Below, one piece after another: positions 20,857-31,961 of a stretch of 64,000 nt of DNA (position 1 is its first letter; each line of letters opens with the position of its first letter). The notes beneath the pieces were generated by a model that searched no databases, was not told the origin of the DNA, and saw nothing but the letters and a program-made list of their open reading frames with translations. The stretch is from Paulinella micropora (lineage: Eukaryota; Cercozoa; Imbricatea; Euglyphida; Paulinellidae). The translations under genes and the position numbers were made by a program. The DNA lies in the NCBI GenBank assembly GCA_019918135.1, contig WBZZ01006710.1, positions 46,001 through 110,000 of the forward strand. Direction: 5' to 3'.

Positions 20857-21850
20857 TGGATTACAAACACAGCAATCCACAAAATACTGAAACGGAGGCG
20901 GAGTCTCCGCAAGATAAGGAAGAACTTGAAAAACAGAAAATTGAAGAAGCTTCTAAAATACACCATCAATCTAAGAACCCTAAAAAATGGAATACTATAC
21001 TAGCCCCTGAACCTGAACCATTAAGCCAAGTGTTTATTGACCTTATGGATATGTCTAAAATAGCTACTAAGAAAGGAAACAAAAACTACAACTTTGGTTT
21101 AGTAATGATTGATGTTTATTCTCGTCGTGGTTGGATTGAACCGATCAAAAATAAATCAACTGGCGAAGTATTAGAAGGATTAAAAAAAATGCCCAAACCT
21201 AAAAGGATTACGTCCGACAACGGTAGTGAATATAAAGGACAAGTCGCTGAATACTTCAAAGAGAACGGAATTCAACACACAACTAACGAAGTTGGAGACC
21301 ACCGAACTATGGGTATAGTAGATAGATTTATTAGAACAATAAGGAACGATTTGAATTTTATGTGGGAGTTAATGACGATTTTGTTTGGGTTCCTTACATT
21401 TATGAAATTGTTGATAATTATAATAATACATTTCATAATACAATAAAGGCTACACCTATGGAAGTCTATGAAGGGAAAAAGAAAAACGATCAAGAAATAT
21501 ATAGGGCTGGTCTTATTAATAAATTTCCTAAGGGCTCAACCGTTAGAAAAGAGAATCAAAGAACGGTTTTTTCTAAGGGTGATGTTCAGTATTCTAAGGC
21601 TATATATAAGGTTAAAGGGCGTAAAGGCTTCAAGTTAATTCTTTCAGATCACGAAATAGTCAGCCCTCAGCAATTATTAAAATCTAAGTTTGATAAACCG
21701 GTTGATGAAGAAGAACAGACTAATTTGAAATTAAAAAAAATAACTCAGGAACGGAACACTCAAAGATTATTAAATCGTGAAAGCATAAATCACAGTAATA
21801 TAAGAACTTCAAGCAGAATGAAAAAGAAAATTGAAAAGTTAGACCTTTAA
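20856..21850 (+). pseudogene. DDE (rve/retroviral-type) integrase, one frameshift
   Basis: Integrase of the Polinton type that would insert the element into host DNA. The core has the first Asp in FIDLMDMS / MIDVYSRRGW, the second in TSDNGSEY, and a third acidic residue in MGIVDRFIRTI, where most relatives have Glu. The frame changes near 21,355-21,365, and the rest (VDNYNNTFHNTIKATPMEVY, then KGDVQYSKAIYKVKG, a small beta domain ending QQLLKS) runs to 21,850. This C-terminal part matches the post-catalytic region of Polinton integrases. The N-terminal 60 residues are charged. Element 2 has no rve integrase and uses a tyrosine recombinase instead. Confidence 0.9.
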
Positions 21851-22446
21851 TAACCGAATACATTCAATCCTACTTTATCCATGATGATTGATTGGTGTTT
21901 CTCAGTTCTTGTATGTCTTTTCATATGACTTTTTGATATCATACATCCACATTCACACTCTATTAATATTGAGTTGTGTTCTTGTATTTTTTCTTCATTT
22001 TTTTCTTGATATGTTTTATTTAATTCCTTGAAATACTCTTTATGTTTTTCATTATATTGTTTTTTCTGATTTGATATTTGTTCTTTGTTGTTTTCATAAT
22101 AAATTTTGTTTTTTTGTTTTCTATCTTCTTTATTATCTTCTTTCCACTGCCGAGTAGTTCGTCCTTCAATTCGTTTATTTACACAATTATTATGCTCTCT
22201 AATTATCTCTCCTTCTCGTTTACGAAGTTCCATTCTGTTATTACATTGAAACATTTCAATAAGTTCAATGTAGTTATCATCATACTTCAAAATTTCAAAA
22301 GAAGATACATATAATTTTTTATACTCATAGTCCTTCCTGTGCTTATACAATCTTTTATGTAGAGGGTTTGTAGTGGAACCAATATATATTTGGTTTGTCT
22401 GGTGTGAACGAATAGCATATATCTTTCCTTGGTTGTAGTCTGGCAT
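21847..22446 (-). CDS. GIY-YIG nuclease, intact motif
   Basis: 199 residues from MPDYNQGKIYAIRS; an upstream in-frame extension to 22,569 is less likely because the other GIY-YIG copies start at the same point. The signature GKIYAIRS ... QIYIGSTTNPLHKRL, the Arg, and the catalytic Glu in LRKREGEII are all kept. A Lys/Asn/Glu-rich helix and a zinc tail (ECECGCMI ... RHTRTEKH) follow. Convergent with the integrase and overlapping its stop by four bases. Likely a homing-type nuclease; target unknown. Confidence 0.82.
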   Translation of the reverse strand: MPDYNQGKIYAIRSHQTNQIYIGSTTNPLHKRLYKHRKDYEYKKLYVSSFEILKYDDNYIELIEMFQCNNRMELRKREGEIIREHNNCVNKRIEGRTTRQWKEDNKEDRKQKNKIYYENNKEQISNQKKQYNEKHKEYFKELNKTYQEKNEEKIQEHNSILIECECGCMISKSHMKRHTRTEKHQSIIMDKVGLNVFGY

Positions 22447-22535
22447 TTGTCTTTTGTTGTCTCTTTTTGTCTTATTATGTCCTTTTCTATAATATAAAAT
22501 TATTTTTGTAACAACTTTGCATTTTGTATTTTTTC

Positions 22536-22568
22536 TGTGTTGGAGCAAACCCACAACTCCAAAACACA
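22536..22568. terminator. Imperfect hairpin near the right end of element 1
   Basis: Arms TGTGTTGGAG and CTCCAAAACACA can pair with a short bulge around an 11-base loop. It lies upstream of the minus-strand GIY-YIG gene, so it may be a promoter-side or end structure rather than a terminator. Confidence 0.3.
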
Positions 22569-22663
22569 AAAAAAGCTATTTTTGGTGTTCGGAGAAATCT
22601 GTAGGTCTATTTTACAGTTTTCGTGTTTTGGTCACGGGCTCATTTCCTTTTTATTATGGGGGT

Positions 22664-22682
22664 TGTAGGGGTTTCCCCTACA
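22664..22682. repeat. TGTAGGGG-CCCCTACA palindrome, probable end region of element 1
   Basis: TGTAGGGGTTTCCCCTACA is a perfect palindrome related to those at 10,817 and 20,838. It lies in the last 100 or so bases that still look like element 1, so it may belong to the terminal repeat. Confidence 0.4.
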
Positions 22683-22689
22683 TTGCCAT

Positions 22690-23309
22690 TTTGTCCCGTG
22701 CGGGCCGACCGTGTGTGTCCCTGGGGGCGGGGGGTGTGTCGTGAAAAAGTGTGCCGAAGTGCGACCCTATACTACTTCTATCGGATGTGCGTAACCTGCT
22801 TGAATATTTTTCAAAAATGAAATGATTTTCTAGTAAGAAACCAATATTAATATTACATTAATTTTCAAGTTGAACAAACTGCCGTCCAGACCAAGCTCGA
22901 AATTGAAATTAAGTGTATTCTTCAATAATAACTTGAAAAATCTTTCTGAATAGGTTTTACTGATTATTAAAGAACGATACTTGCTCAGTGACACTAGTAT
23001 TAATAGATAGCAAAGTTGACTATAATATTATATTACTGTAGATATGTATACTGTCTAGCATTATAATTCCTCGATAGAATCAAGAAAACAATGAAAAATA
23101 TATACATGACGTATACATGATTTGTAGTATTGTTAGTACAAAAAATTCAAGTATGAGGTTACGACTGGCCATGGCTAGGATATCGATAGGAAAAAACAAT
23201 AAAAATTTTGAATTGAAATCGAGCCAGTCTTGGACCTTCACTACATGCTGAGTTGCTACAATGTATGATAATAGTTATGTATTTCTATTTAGATGTTTTG
23301 AGTCCTGAG
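22690..23309. other. No gene seen; junction of element 1 with host-type DNA
   Basis: A short GC-rich stretch (22,690-22,760) is followed by AT-rich DNA with no credible open frame, RNA gene or repeat. The exact element boundary cannot be placed. Confidence 0.5.
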
Positions 23310-25822
23310 TTATGAATAGAATGAGAAAAAAATTGATAGTCCTTTCTTAGCCTTGCACGTAGCCTTGACGTTACAAAATCGTTCGTGTTTTTTTTCGAGA
23401 GATCCACATGGCATACAGTCAGGGCACCACCAAAGCTGACACTTCTCACATGAGTGCCAAGCGTTGGGGTCATCTTCATCCTCTGACACCTGCTGAAGGG
23501 TCTCTTGGGAATTCCAGATGGACCACCAAGCAAAACAAGTGACACATTTTCAATCATCCACAGCTTCCTTTTTGCTAGGATTGTAATTCTCGCTATCACG
23601 TCGTACTTTATCGATGAGTTTGTTGCGTGCCTTTTCCGTTTTCTCCTTCGCCTTAGCGCGAGAAGGGCTGAGAAAGTCACCATGACCTGCGTCAAGTGCA
23701 TTCTTGTACTTCTTTGCTAACAGCTTCGCCTCCTCTATCTCTGCTTTGTCTTGAGATTTTTTTTCTTTCTCCACAGCCGCCGCCTTTGCAGCATCTTCTT
23801 TCTCCTTCCTGTTAATGTTCTCCAGCTGACGATCATAGTCAGGAAAGGTAGGAAAAACTGATCTCATATTGCATATCGGAGTTTTGGTTGATTTTTCTTG
23901 TTTTCTGAAGCGCTTGTCAAGGTTATCTGTTGGGATATCCATTGTGTCGAATTCTTTCTCGAGAATGCAGTGAGTACACTCTGTACTTTCGATCGGACTA
24001 TACGCTTCGATGCAGGCCATGCATTTCTTCAGAACATGCTGCAAGGTCTTGTCACGCCTGGCGTTCGGCTTACTCGTAAAATATCCACATTCAGTCAGTA
24101 AGAACTGCTGGTCGTCCTTAAACACCCTTTCCCAGCCGTCGATTGCACGCTTGGGTGTGTGCAGCTCCTTCAATGCCACATGCACGTGGAAAATTGCAAA
24201 CATAATAACGTTCCGAATGTCTGCAGTGAATTTGAGTCTATCTTTTTCCAGGCGCTTGAAGGCTGCATCGATCTAACTTCTGAGTAGCTTGGTGGTTTTG
24301 TGAAACAACTCTTCGTACTTGCAGTGTCTCACACTTGAATGCTCTGATGTGTGGAGACGAGAGTTATCATTGCACGATGTAAATGCAGAAGTAGAGCCAG
24401 GAGGAAAATGTAATTTGATGTAAGAGTCAACGATCTCTTGCTTGAGGACTGGATCCTTGATTGCCTTCACCATACCGCCCTCCCCATCCATTTGAACATA
24501 CGTTCCCGCGGAATAATCCCGACGTGCTTCCGCCAACTCCTCCTTGGTTGTAGCAACGTATGGCAGAATCACCTTTCGCCAGTATGTTTGGAAAGCTAAC
24601 ATCTCATTCTTCTCAAGCTTGTCATGAGTCATAATCACCAAACCAAACTCCTTCAATAACATGGTCTTTACTTCACCGTCGGGAACGGCATTGATCGCTA
24701 GCCTGATGCATGCCTTCAAAAAACGACCTGACTTCACGGTGGCTTGTAACAATTTTACACGAAACTTGTTGTGCCGAAGGAACTCTGTGTCACTCTCGTT
24801 CCTTGATCTTGTCAAAGGATTGCAGAGGCGGAACAGTTCTGCTTCGATCTCATCGTCCGGAACGCGTGGATCTTTTGCAACAGAAATCAGCATTCGGTCT
24901 TTCGTGCCTTTTGTCAGTCCACCAATACACAAGATAACAGGATCAAAGCACAGTGCAAGATTGTCATCGACTATTGGTGTTTTGGCGCTCTCCACAGCAA
25001 CAAGCAGAGCGTTCTTCTGCTTGACTTGCCGTTTGGTACACTTTTTACCTTCCTTTTGCAGCTCCTTTTTTCTCTCTGCTTCTGCAACATCGTGTTCTGC
25101 CAATGCAATTTCCCAATCTTCCTGTGCAAAATTAGGTGCAGTTGGGTCCAGCCGCCCGCCCGGTTTCATTCCTCGATTTTTGCCAATACAGAATGAGAGT
25201 GCATTTCGTAAGTTATTTGCGAGCATTCGTCCTCGTGTCTGTTGTAGTTTGCCCTTCGTTTCTGTTGTATTCTGCACTACTGTGCCAGGCACGCTGTTTC
25301 GTTGTTTCAGAGATAGGCCGCGGGCGTGGAAGCTTGCCATCCTTCTCCCTCAGCTCCGAATCGATCTTCACAAGCTCCTTGCCAAACTCAGTCTCGTTGA
25401 AAGTCTTATCATTAAGTTGGCGCTCAAGAGTCCTTTGATACAAGTGTGTCTTTAGTTCAGCTGATAGGATCGGAGGACAGTGAGCAGGATTTGGTGCAAT
25501 ACTGGCAGCGCACGTCTGAAGTTGGTTTTCAGAGTGGTAGCGCCCATTCGTCTACTGTGAGGAAACAACCACCGCTGAATGACAAGTAACATAGTCTTGC
25601 GTTTGACTCCGAGCTGCACAAACAAGTCCCAGATAATTTGTTCTTGTAGAGTAGCACACGGACTGTTGGATGTCTATGTCTTGTCTTCGTTTTCTTCGTT
25701 TTCTTATTTAGCTGTTTTTCGGCCTGAATGCGCAGCTCTTCTACATCCCGCACGCGCTTCGAGAATCGGGTCCGATCTTCTGTCTTCTTCCATCCTGGAA
25801 CACTTATACGTTTGCTTGACAT
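23310..25822 (-). pseudogene. Unrecognised multi-domain gene, host or transposon, with Cys-rich C-terminus
   Basis: A broken gene of roughly 800 codons. It starts at 25,822 with MSSKRISVPGWKKTEDRTR. The first part (25,822-25,340) shows at least two frame changes. The core (25,340-24,276) is an open frame ending at a TAG (LLRS-stop), after which the same frame continues with IDAAFKRLEKDRLKF to a TGA at 23,550. It then resumes as KCVTCFAWW and ends in WHSCEKCQLWWCPDCM then H and C residues, a zinc-finger-like module, stopping at 23,310. A Lys/Glu coiled coil precedes the Cys-rich part. I see no DDE, RT or helicase motif. It may be a dead copy of a dispersed gene family. Two in-frame stops support real decay. 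Confidence 0.45.
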
Positions 25823-26590
25823 GAAGATGCAGCTTCAGAGCTCCTAGAAAAGATATTTTCGTTATGTTGCAGTCACAAAGCCACAGCTACCATAATAGCA
25901 GATTCAAAGGTTCAAAGGCGTGCCTTGAAGCCGCTAAGCATCGATCGCGCGCAGCTGCTATATCAAAACAACGCCCACCCCTTAGCAAATAAATCCACAA
26001 CAACTGCTGCTCGCTGGTGAATGCTTACAAGCACGCAGCACGCCGAAACCACTTTCACAAATTTCAGGCTTATTGTACCTAAAAGTGCACGAAAAACCTG
26101 TGACGTGAAAAACAAAGCTGATGAACTTACTCCTACGGGTCCTACGAATGTCCCCAGCTACTTACTTTTGCAATCCAACACCTACAGCGAACACAAGCTC
26201 AATCAGATCACCTTCACCACCCCTCTGAAACCCAGGACCGACTTTTCAAAAAAGACCGACTTTTGCGTGGGGGTGGCGGGCGGGCCAATCTAAACAAAGT
26301 GGCATCCCACGTGAAAGCGTCATTTCACAAATAACCATATCAGACAGAGTGGGCCGTCAGGAAAATCTAGAATATTAATCAACTGAGTTTACTTGCAGAG
26401 TTCCTCTGCGCAAATAAAGAAGCCTGAACTTCACTCTTGAAAATTTAAAGAATAGAACGACAATTCTGTCTCACTCAAATTTGCATTTTTTGTTTTATAC
26501 AAAAATGCTGTTACTCTAGTTACAGTACATGTGTTAGTTTGGGTTTTATAAATTAAATTAGGAAATTTCAATGCAAGAAATACATGTGCC
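25823..26590. other. Spacer, no gene seen
   Basis: Mixed-composition host-type DNA. One short duplicated string (GACCGACTTTT, twice near 26,237-26,270) is visible. No supported frame. Confidence 0.4.
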
Positions 26591-28020
26591 ATGTCGACGT
26601 CAATTACAAGCGAGAAACACAAGCGAGTCAAGAAACATTCAGCAAAGAAGAGGCGCGCAGAGGAAGATGCTAGCGACGATCACCACGACTACTAAGTAGC
26701 TATAGGAGCTCGAGGAAACAACAGCGCTGCTGGAGGCAGTGCGAGTGTGTCTGCAGCTGGCAGCGCTAGCGCTGCATCTACGACCAGCCCTACCGCAGCG
26801 CTAGCGACAAGCACCGGCGCCAGCAATTACCAACCTTTCAGGAGCGCAGCCAACAGCAGCAGCAGCAGCACTGGTAACACTCACGTGCACGCATCGTCAC
26901 CAGCATCATCATCATCATCATCATCATTCACTAGTGATTCATCGGCGGGGCTGTGGCACATGTACAGACATTACAACAACAACAAGACACACTACGAACA
27001 GCGAGCCTGGGCAGTCTGGGGGGCCACATCAACACCTCTGCATCGAATCATTCGAAGGCAAGCACACTTACGAGCGACGATTTGGGGAAGGTGATGCGGC
27101 TACTGCAAGCAGGGATCAACTCTGCCTTCTTCGACCAGACCAACCGGCTATCAGAGCAAGTCAACGCCATGATCCACCAAGCGAATCAAGAGACTGTGCA
27201 ACGTGACGCGAAGCTCATCGAGAAGCCCGTACTGTAGCCTACACCTCTCTCGAGTGGAGTGAGTCGCCAGAGTCTGTACCGACGCTACTTCCAATCGTGT
27301 AAGATCATCATGGCGATACTGGAGACTAATGTGAGTAAGAGTGAGCAAGAGCTGCTGACGGATGCAAGCGCAATGGCTACCGCACTGGCTACCCTGGAAA
27401 TAGACATGGGTGGGCCGACGCCTCTCTCCGCGGAGGACGCAGAGCAAAAGTTCCTGCAGGCAGCAAAGTGGCTGCGGATCGCGGGGAACATCGCCGCCTA
27501 CTGCGCACCTATCCGGGCGCACACTTCGAAGAGCGCCGCGCACCCCTACGGCAGCCAAGGCAAGGGGCTGTGCCGCATATGCTACTCTCCGCAACACTGT
27601 GCCAAGGACTGCACACAGCGAGGCTATGCCAACGCCGCGGCCACCGGCAACACCGCAGCACACCAGAGCACTGCGACTGTACCAACGCTGGCGTGGCAAG
27701 GCGTCCCTGGCTACACATTCCCGCCAACCGGGCCGCCGCCGCCAATTCAATACGCGATCCCGCCACAGCAACCGCAAAACCCGACAGGGTACATAACAGT
27801 CAGCTCAACAGTGCCCCCACCATACATACATTTAGTGCTCGCATACATGTATCCTGCACACACTGCCACAAGCGCGGGCACACCGCAGAAAGCTGTTGGA
27901 CCCCGAATCCACATCAACGTCCTCAGCGCATTACCAACTGAACACTCAATCACAACTCACGAACACACATACGTCTTGCACATCCGCACTAGCGATACTT
28001 GCATACGTTTTCGAGTTTGA
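26591..28020 (+). pseudogene. Retrotransposon gag-like region
   Basis: Begins with a basic, nuclear-signal-like leader (KHKRVKKHSAKKRRAEED) then an in-frame TAA, followed by Ser/Ala-rich sequence and a glutamine-rich coiled stretch (26,953-27,237). From 27,259 a further frame carries a canonical CX2CX4HX4C zinc knuckle, CRICYSPQHCAKDC. A second knuckle, CTHCHKRGHTAESC, appears in another frame near 27,860-27,900. A related Cys/His patch (CKKTGHLAYFC) is at about 28,410-28,445. Role: nucleic-acid-binding capsid protein of the element. Several frameshifts. Confidence 0.65.
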
Positions 28021-28748
28021 GTCACATGCACCCGCAGCAGAAAACAATACATATGCATTAAATATATGTTACTCTTACTATATTTTATGTGTATTTCGAA
28101 ATATATTATACGGTCGGACTCGAACTGCAACAAGCCACCTGTTTAAATATGACTAGTCAAACAACGACTGTAACACGCCAGAAAGTAACGTAAAATTGCA
28201 ACGAACAAGCCACAGTTAAATACTGAATTACCACTGCTTTTCCAAACACCAACTCAATCACTATTCAGCATTAAAACTATTATCTCTTACTGTGACTTGC
28301 AGACACTCACGCCCAAAACTGGTCGACAAGATCTCAGATTTTCTACCGAAAACTGCACCGAAATCAAAAATATTCAAAGACTATGCGTGGATCATGCAGT
28401 GCGTTGGTGCAAAAAGACCGGACATCTAGCATACTTCTGTCAGTCGCGACAAACTATACCACAGAAGGAAATCCCATATGTGACTGAACTCCTACGATCA
28501 CTTACAGTCGACGTCCAAAGCTATGCATCTTTCACTTTGGAGAAAACACATGAACAGCTCAAGACCTTGGGTGAAAATTTTAAGAGTTGCAACCCATGGG
28601 CTGACTCCACGGACCCAGCACACGCTATCAAGGCAAAGCTCTGATACTGGAAAGTGCTTGGGACCGACCCCGTTTACTGTCGTGGCTACCATATGGGGTC
28701 GAGCTGACATTCGAATGCACACCGCCTGCCACAGATTTCGTAAATCAT

Positions 28749-29474
28749 TTGTTATATTTTGAGCACCTGGCATTTGTCAACGAACAAATCAACGATATGG
28801 TCGCGCGGGGGGACGCAGTGGAAGTAAATGAAGATGATTGCATTATGATCGAACCACTACAAGTGCCCGCGGAATCGGCAGGGATTAAGAAAACGAATCT
28901 CTGCATCGACAAACGTTTCAGTAACTCGTTCCAAGCAAAAGCTACCTTCACCATGGAGACTTTAGAAAAGGACATACAAATGGTACTGGACGGAGACGCA
29001 GGCACAAAGCTGTTCGTGGTGAACCTCAAGCGGGCTTTCTGCTCAATATCTCTTTCAAGACAAAGCAGACCTTACTCGTCGTTCCGACACAACAGCAAGA
29101 CGTACCAGAACACCACACTATTCTACTGCTTCTGCACAGCGCCATTCTGGTTTGGAAAGACGATGCGCGTGGTGGTGCGACTGCTACGAGCCTTGAACAT
29201 ACCTTGTATGCAATACGCTGACGACTTCGTGTTCGCAATCAAACTAGCCAGGACTCACGACTGCATACCGACGTTCGTGAAAGCACTCTTCAGCCTCTTA
29301 GGCCTTTCCCTCTCGGAGAAGACGTGCTGGGAGCCGGCAGATGAAGTCCAATACTTGGGCTACATCATCAACAGCAAAGAAGGATGGATCGGGGTACCGG
29401 AGGAAAAAAGGTTGAAGCTACTGCGCTCAATCATCCAGCTACTAAGCGACGCTCACTCTGCTCACGGAGCGTAA
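28749..29474 (+). pseudogene. Retrotransposon reverse transcriptase
   Basis: About 240 residues of reverse transcriptase. Motif C is intact as MQYADDFVFA. Motif A reads FVVNLKRAF, with Asn where the metal-binding Asp should be, which would abolish activity. The downstream thumb pattern LGYIINSKEGWIGV fits DIRS/Ngaro-type enzymes. The frame ends at 29,474, before the RNase H part. Confidence 0.75.
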
Positions 29475-29645
29475 GTCAAACAGCTACACTCGACCGCTGC
29501 TTCGACCATCGTGTTGAAACTAGCGCTTCAGAACGCAATGCTGTTCACGTGAGTCACGCTAGCAACAGTCGCGCACTGCAAGAGGATCGAACGGGATACC
29601 ATTTGCACCTCAACAGAGTCGGAGCTCAGTGAAGAACTCCAATAC

Positions 29646-30335
29646 TTGCTACACATTTTGCGAGACCCACTGAAATGCAAACGAGCTATTTTCCAGGCAC
29701 GGACGGACATCGAGCTGAGGCTCGACACGGGGGAATTTGCAGTAGGTGTCCACGTACTAAACATGGACGTGACTATATCATTGCACACCGAACTCATCTG
29801 CACCTCTTCCACCCACAGAGAGCTCTGGGCAGCCATAGTGGTCCCACTACACTTCAGGCACATTTTGAGTAATCGCAACACCGTGCTCACAGTCTTCGAT
29901 TCATCCAACGCTGTAATAGACTTACAGAAAGGTGGCTCGCGAAAATGCTCACACCTCACGCACTTATGCAAAATGATTGACGATGTATACACGCAGCGGC
30001 TCAACATAAAAAAATTCTGTGGATGGGTGGAACGCTCACGTAACACAAGGGCAGACGCGAACTCAAAGGCACTGACTGCCGGCTTGACTAGCTTGACTGT
30101 CCACCCTGATATCATAAAAACAATCACCCACCGATGGCACATAACGATCAGAGACGTGTGCGCACCGAACTTCGGGCAGATAGGACAGTCAATCCTTCTC
30201 GCACTGAAAGAACGTAAGCGAGTTGCGTTTGTGATAACCAAATGGCAGGGAAGACCTTGGTGGCCAAAAGTGCTTGAACACGAGAGGGATTCATTCCCAT
30301 TACCACCCGCAGCGTACACGCTAGCACCAACATGA
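29646..30335 (+). pseudogene. Retrotransposon RNase H-like domain
   Basis: Continues the polyprotein after a frame break. RNase H-type acidic residues are visible in THRELWAA (Glu), TVFDSSNAV (Asp) and TRADANSKA (Asp). A short tail to 30,335 precedes the recombinase. Sequence divergence is high, so the call leans on gene order. Confidence 0.6.
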
Positions 30336-30378
30336 CACACACACCCGCTTCATATACATAGACCTCAGTGGCACAGGC

Positions 30379-30729
30379 TTGCAGTCTTATTTGACTTTAC
30401 TAATTAAATTCGTTTTCTTACTACATGCCACGTACGTCGTACTTAACGACGCTGACATAGCAATAGGAGCAAGCCGATGCAAGAAAAGACAGTCAACAAT
30501 GGATGCATATGCATCCTCATGCAAGGAATTCATCAATTGGTGCATCACACACAACCAAATATGCTTTCCTGCTACAGAGGAGACGGTCGCTCACTACCTG
30601 AGACACATGTGCGAAAGCGGCTATGCAGAGAATACAATCAAAAGGCACTTCGCCGCTATTAAGGCGCAGTACGCACTACTTCCCTACTGCGATCCCACCG
30701 ATAGCACATTGGTGATATTTAACCTCTAG
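30379..30729 (+). pseudogene. Tyrosine recombinase, N-terminal part only
   Basis: About 85 residues match the SAM-like core-binding domain of tyrosine recombinases (STMDAYASSCKEFINWCI, EETVAHYLRHMCESGYAENT, IKRHFAAIKAQ). The catalytic domain is absent: the frame stops at 30,729 and host-type DNA follows, so the element is truncated here. Confidence 0.65.
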
Positions 30730-31228
30730 CAGTGGCCCTCTTTCTTGCTCAGTCCTCACTTTGACAAAAATTAAAGAGGCTTCGCGTACTCAGGAATCTC
30801 GATCAGGAGGTTGCTTTGTCCCTGTCCTGGTCTATTCCTCTTCTCAAAAGGAATATAGAGGTGTGTTTTGTAATAGTCTGGGTACTTGTTGAAGAGGCAT
30901 CTTCATCATCATATAATGCCAACTCCTCCCATGTGACTGGGATATGCTTGCTAATATCATCCATCTCCTCTTTGTGATCCTCTGTCAGTGGAGAACCTCC
31001 AGTCTGACTTGCACTGGCTCCTTGTGCACCCCCCCCCCCCACCCCCTGTCAACAGCTTTTCTTCTGCTGCATCTCCTCTTTGCCCTCCTCTTCTCTTTCT
31101 CTCCTCTCTTCAAATTACTCTTCTTCCTCCTCTTCTCACTCATTAGGACCATAATCAGATTGTGTTACATCTTGATCACACTGCTCAGTCTCGTCCTCCA
31201 TCTTATGCCATGAGAGTTTTGTCTGCTC
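30730..31228. other. CT-rich spacer, no supported gene
   Basis: Host-type DNA with a pyrimidine-rich tract (about 31,060-31,200). A short minus-strand frame at 30,803-31,042 is Asp/Glu-rich and could be an exon remnant, but nothing confirms this. Confidence 0.35.
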
Positions 31229-31513
31229 TTTTTTTTTTTTTTTTTTCACCACTTAGAATTTTAATTATTAGTGTGTTTTTTTTCACCACTTAGAATTTTA
31301 ATCATTAGTGTGTTGAACTTGTAGTAAACTCAAAATAAAATGAGACAGAGAAGAAAGGAGAGCAAAACAGAGGTAAAATATAGGCTAATCAAAACAAAAG
31401 CAATAGCAAAGAAAACAAACAGACGCAGGCAAAGCAAGCAAAGAGCAGGAGGAGATATATGAGGAAAGGATGAAACATGCGAAGGCTCAAATAGTAGAAG
31501 ACCGATATATCGC
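31229..31513 (+). repeat. Dispersed host repeat, copy A (tandem head)
   Basis: A poly-T run then CACCACTTAGAATTTTAAT, which occurs twice in a row (31,247 and 31,284), then a unit containing AATAAAATGAGACAGAG, AAAACAAAAGCAATAGC and GAGGAAAGGATGAAACATGC. The same unit occurs in direct orientation at 62,339-62,588 and partly at 62,593-62,697. It may be a SINE or MITE-like repeat of the host. Confidence 0.7.
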
Positions 31514-31961
31514 AGGTAAGAAGCTGGTCATATAATGGTCTAAATGCCCGAAGCGTTTACTTGCCCGGATCCTTGACCCCCCCTAGTGTTCATGAGGACT
31601 TATGGAGGGAAGGATGCACGTAAGGCTCATACAAGGACGAAGAGCTTAGCACGCCTCGGGCATGTAGCTCATTGAATACTGACCACATACCCGAGACATA
31701 CTAATCTCACTACCATTGTAGGCCAAAACATGCATCCCTCCCCCACATAGCCCCCCGCAAGCACACAAACCATATAAGCAAAATAAATATAAATACACAA
31801 AAGCAGACATACAACGTTAACATATATACATATATAAAGAATATATATACATATATATATATATATGCACATACACACACAAACACACACACACATATAT
31901 ACATATATATATATGTTTATATATTTATATAAACATACATTATATATATACATAAATATAT
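31514..31961. repeat. Spacer ending in AT/CA microsatellite next to element 2
   Basis: No gene. From about 31,790 the DNA is (TA)n/(CA)n-like simple sequence running up to the outer end of element 2. Confidence 0.6.

Larger units (their letters stand above)
1..22750. mobile_element. Element 1: integrated Polinton/PLV-type virus, left end outside window
   Basis: A run of virus genes with polymerase, lipase, capsid proteins, protease, packaging ATPase, fibre and DDE integrase, which is the gene set of Polinton/Maverick-like and polinton-like viruses. The left end is cut by the window because the polymerase frame is already open at base 3. The right end is approximate: the last virus gene is the GIY-YIG at 21,847-22,446, virus-type palindromes continue to 22,682, and after about 22,800 the sequence has no virus features. 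No terminal repeat can be tested because the partner end is not visible. The element is damaged: polymerase, protease, fibre, membrane protein and integrase genes carry frameshifts, and the capsid gene is split by a GC-rich insertion. Confidence 0.88.
26591..30729 (+). mobile_element. Degraded tyrosine-recombinase (DIRS-order) retrotransposon
   Basis: In order on the plus strand: a gag-like region with zinc knuckles, a reverse transcriptase, RNase H and the N-terminal part of a tyrosine recombinase. This gene order and the recombinase place it with DIRS-type elements rather than LTR elements. All frames are broken and the recombinase catalytic half is missing, so it is dead. Terminal repeats were not found. 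It lies in the host-type DNA between the two viruses. Confidence 0.75.

Noticed and set aside
31669-31953. Tyr/Ile/Val-rich frames in the AT/CA microsatellite
   Set aside because: Low-complexity translation of (TA)n and (CA)n repeats, no conserved sequence.
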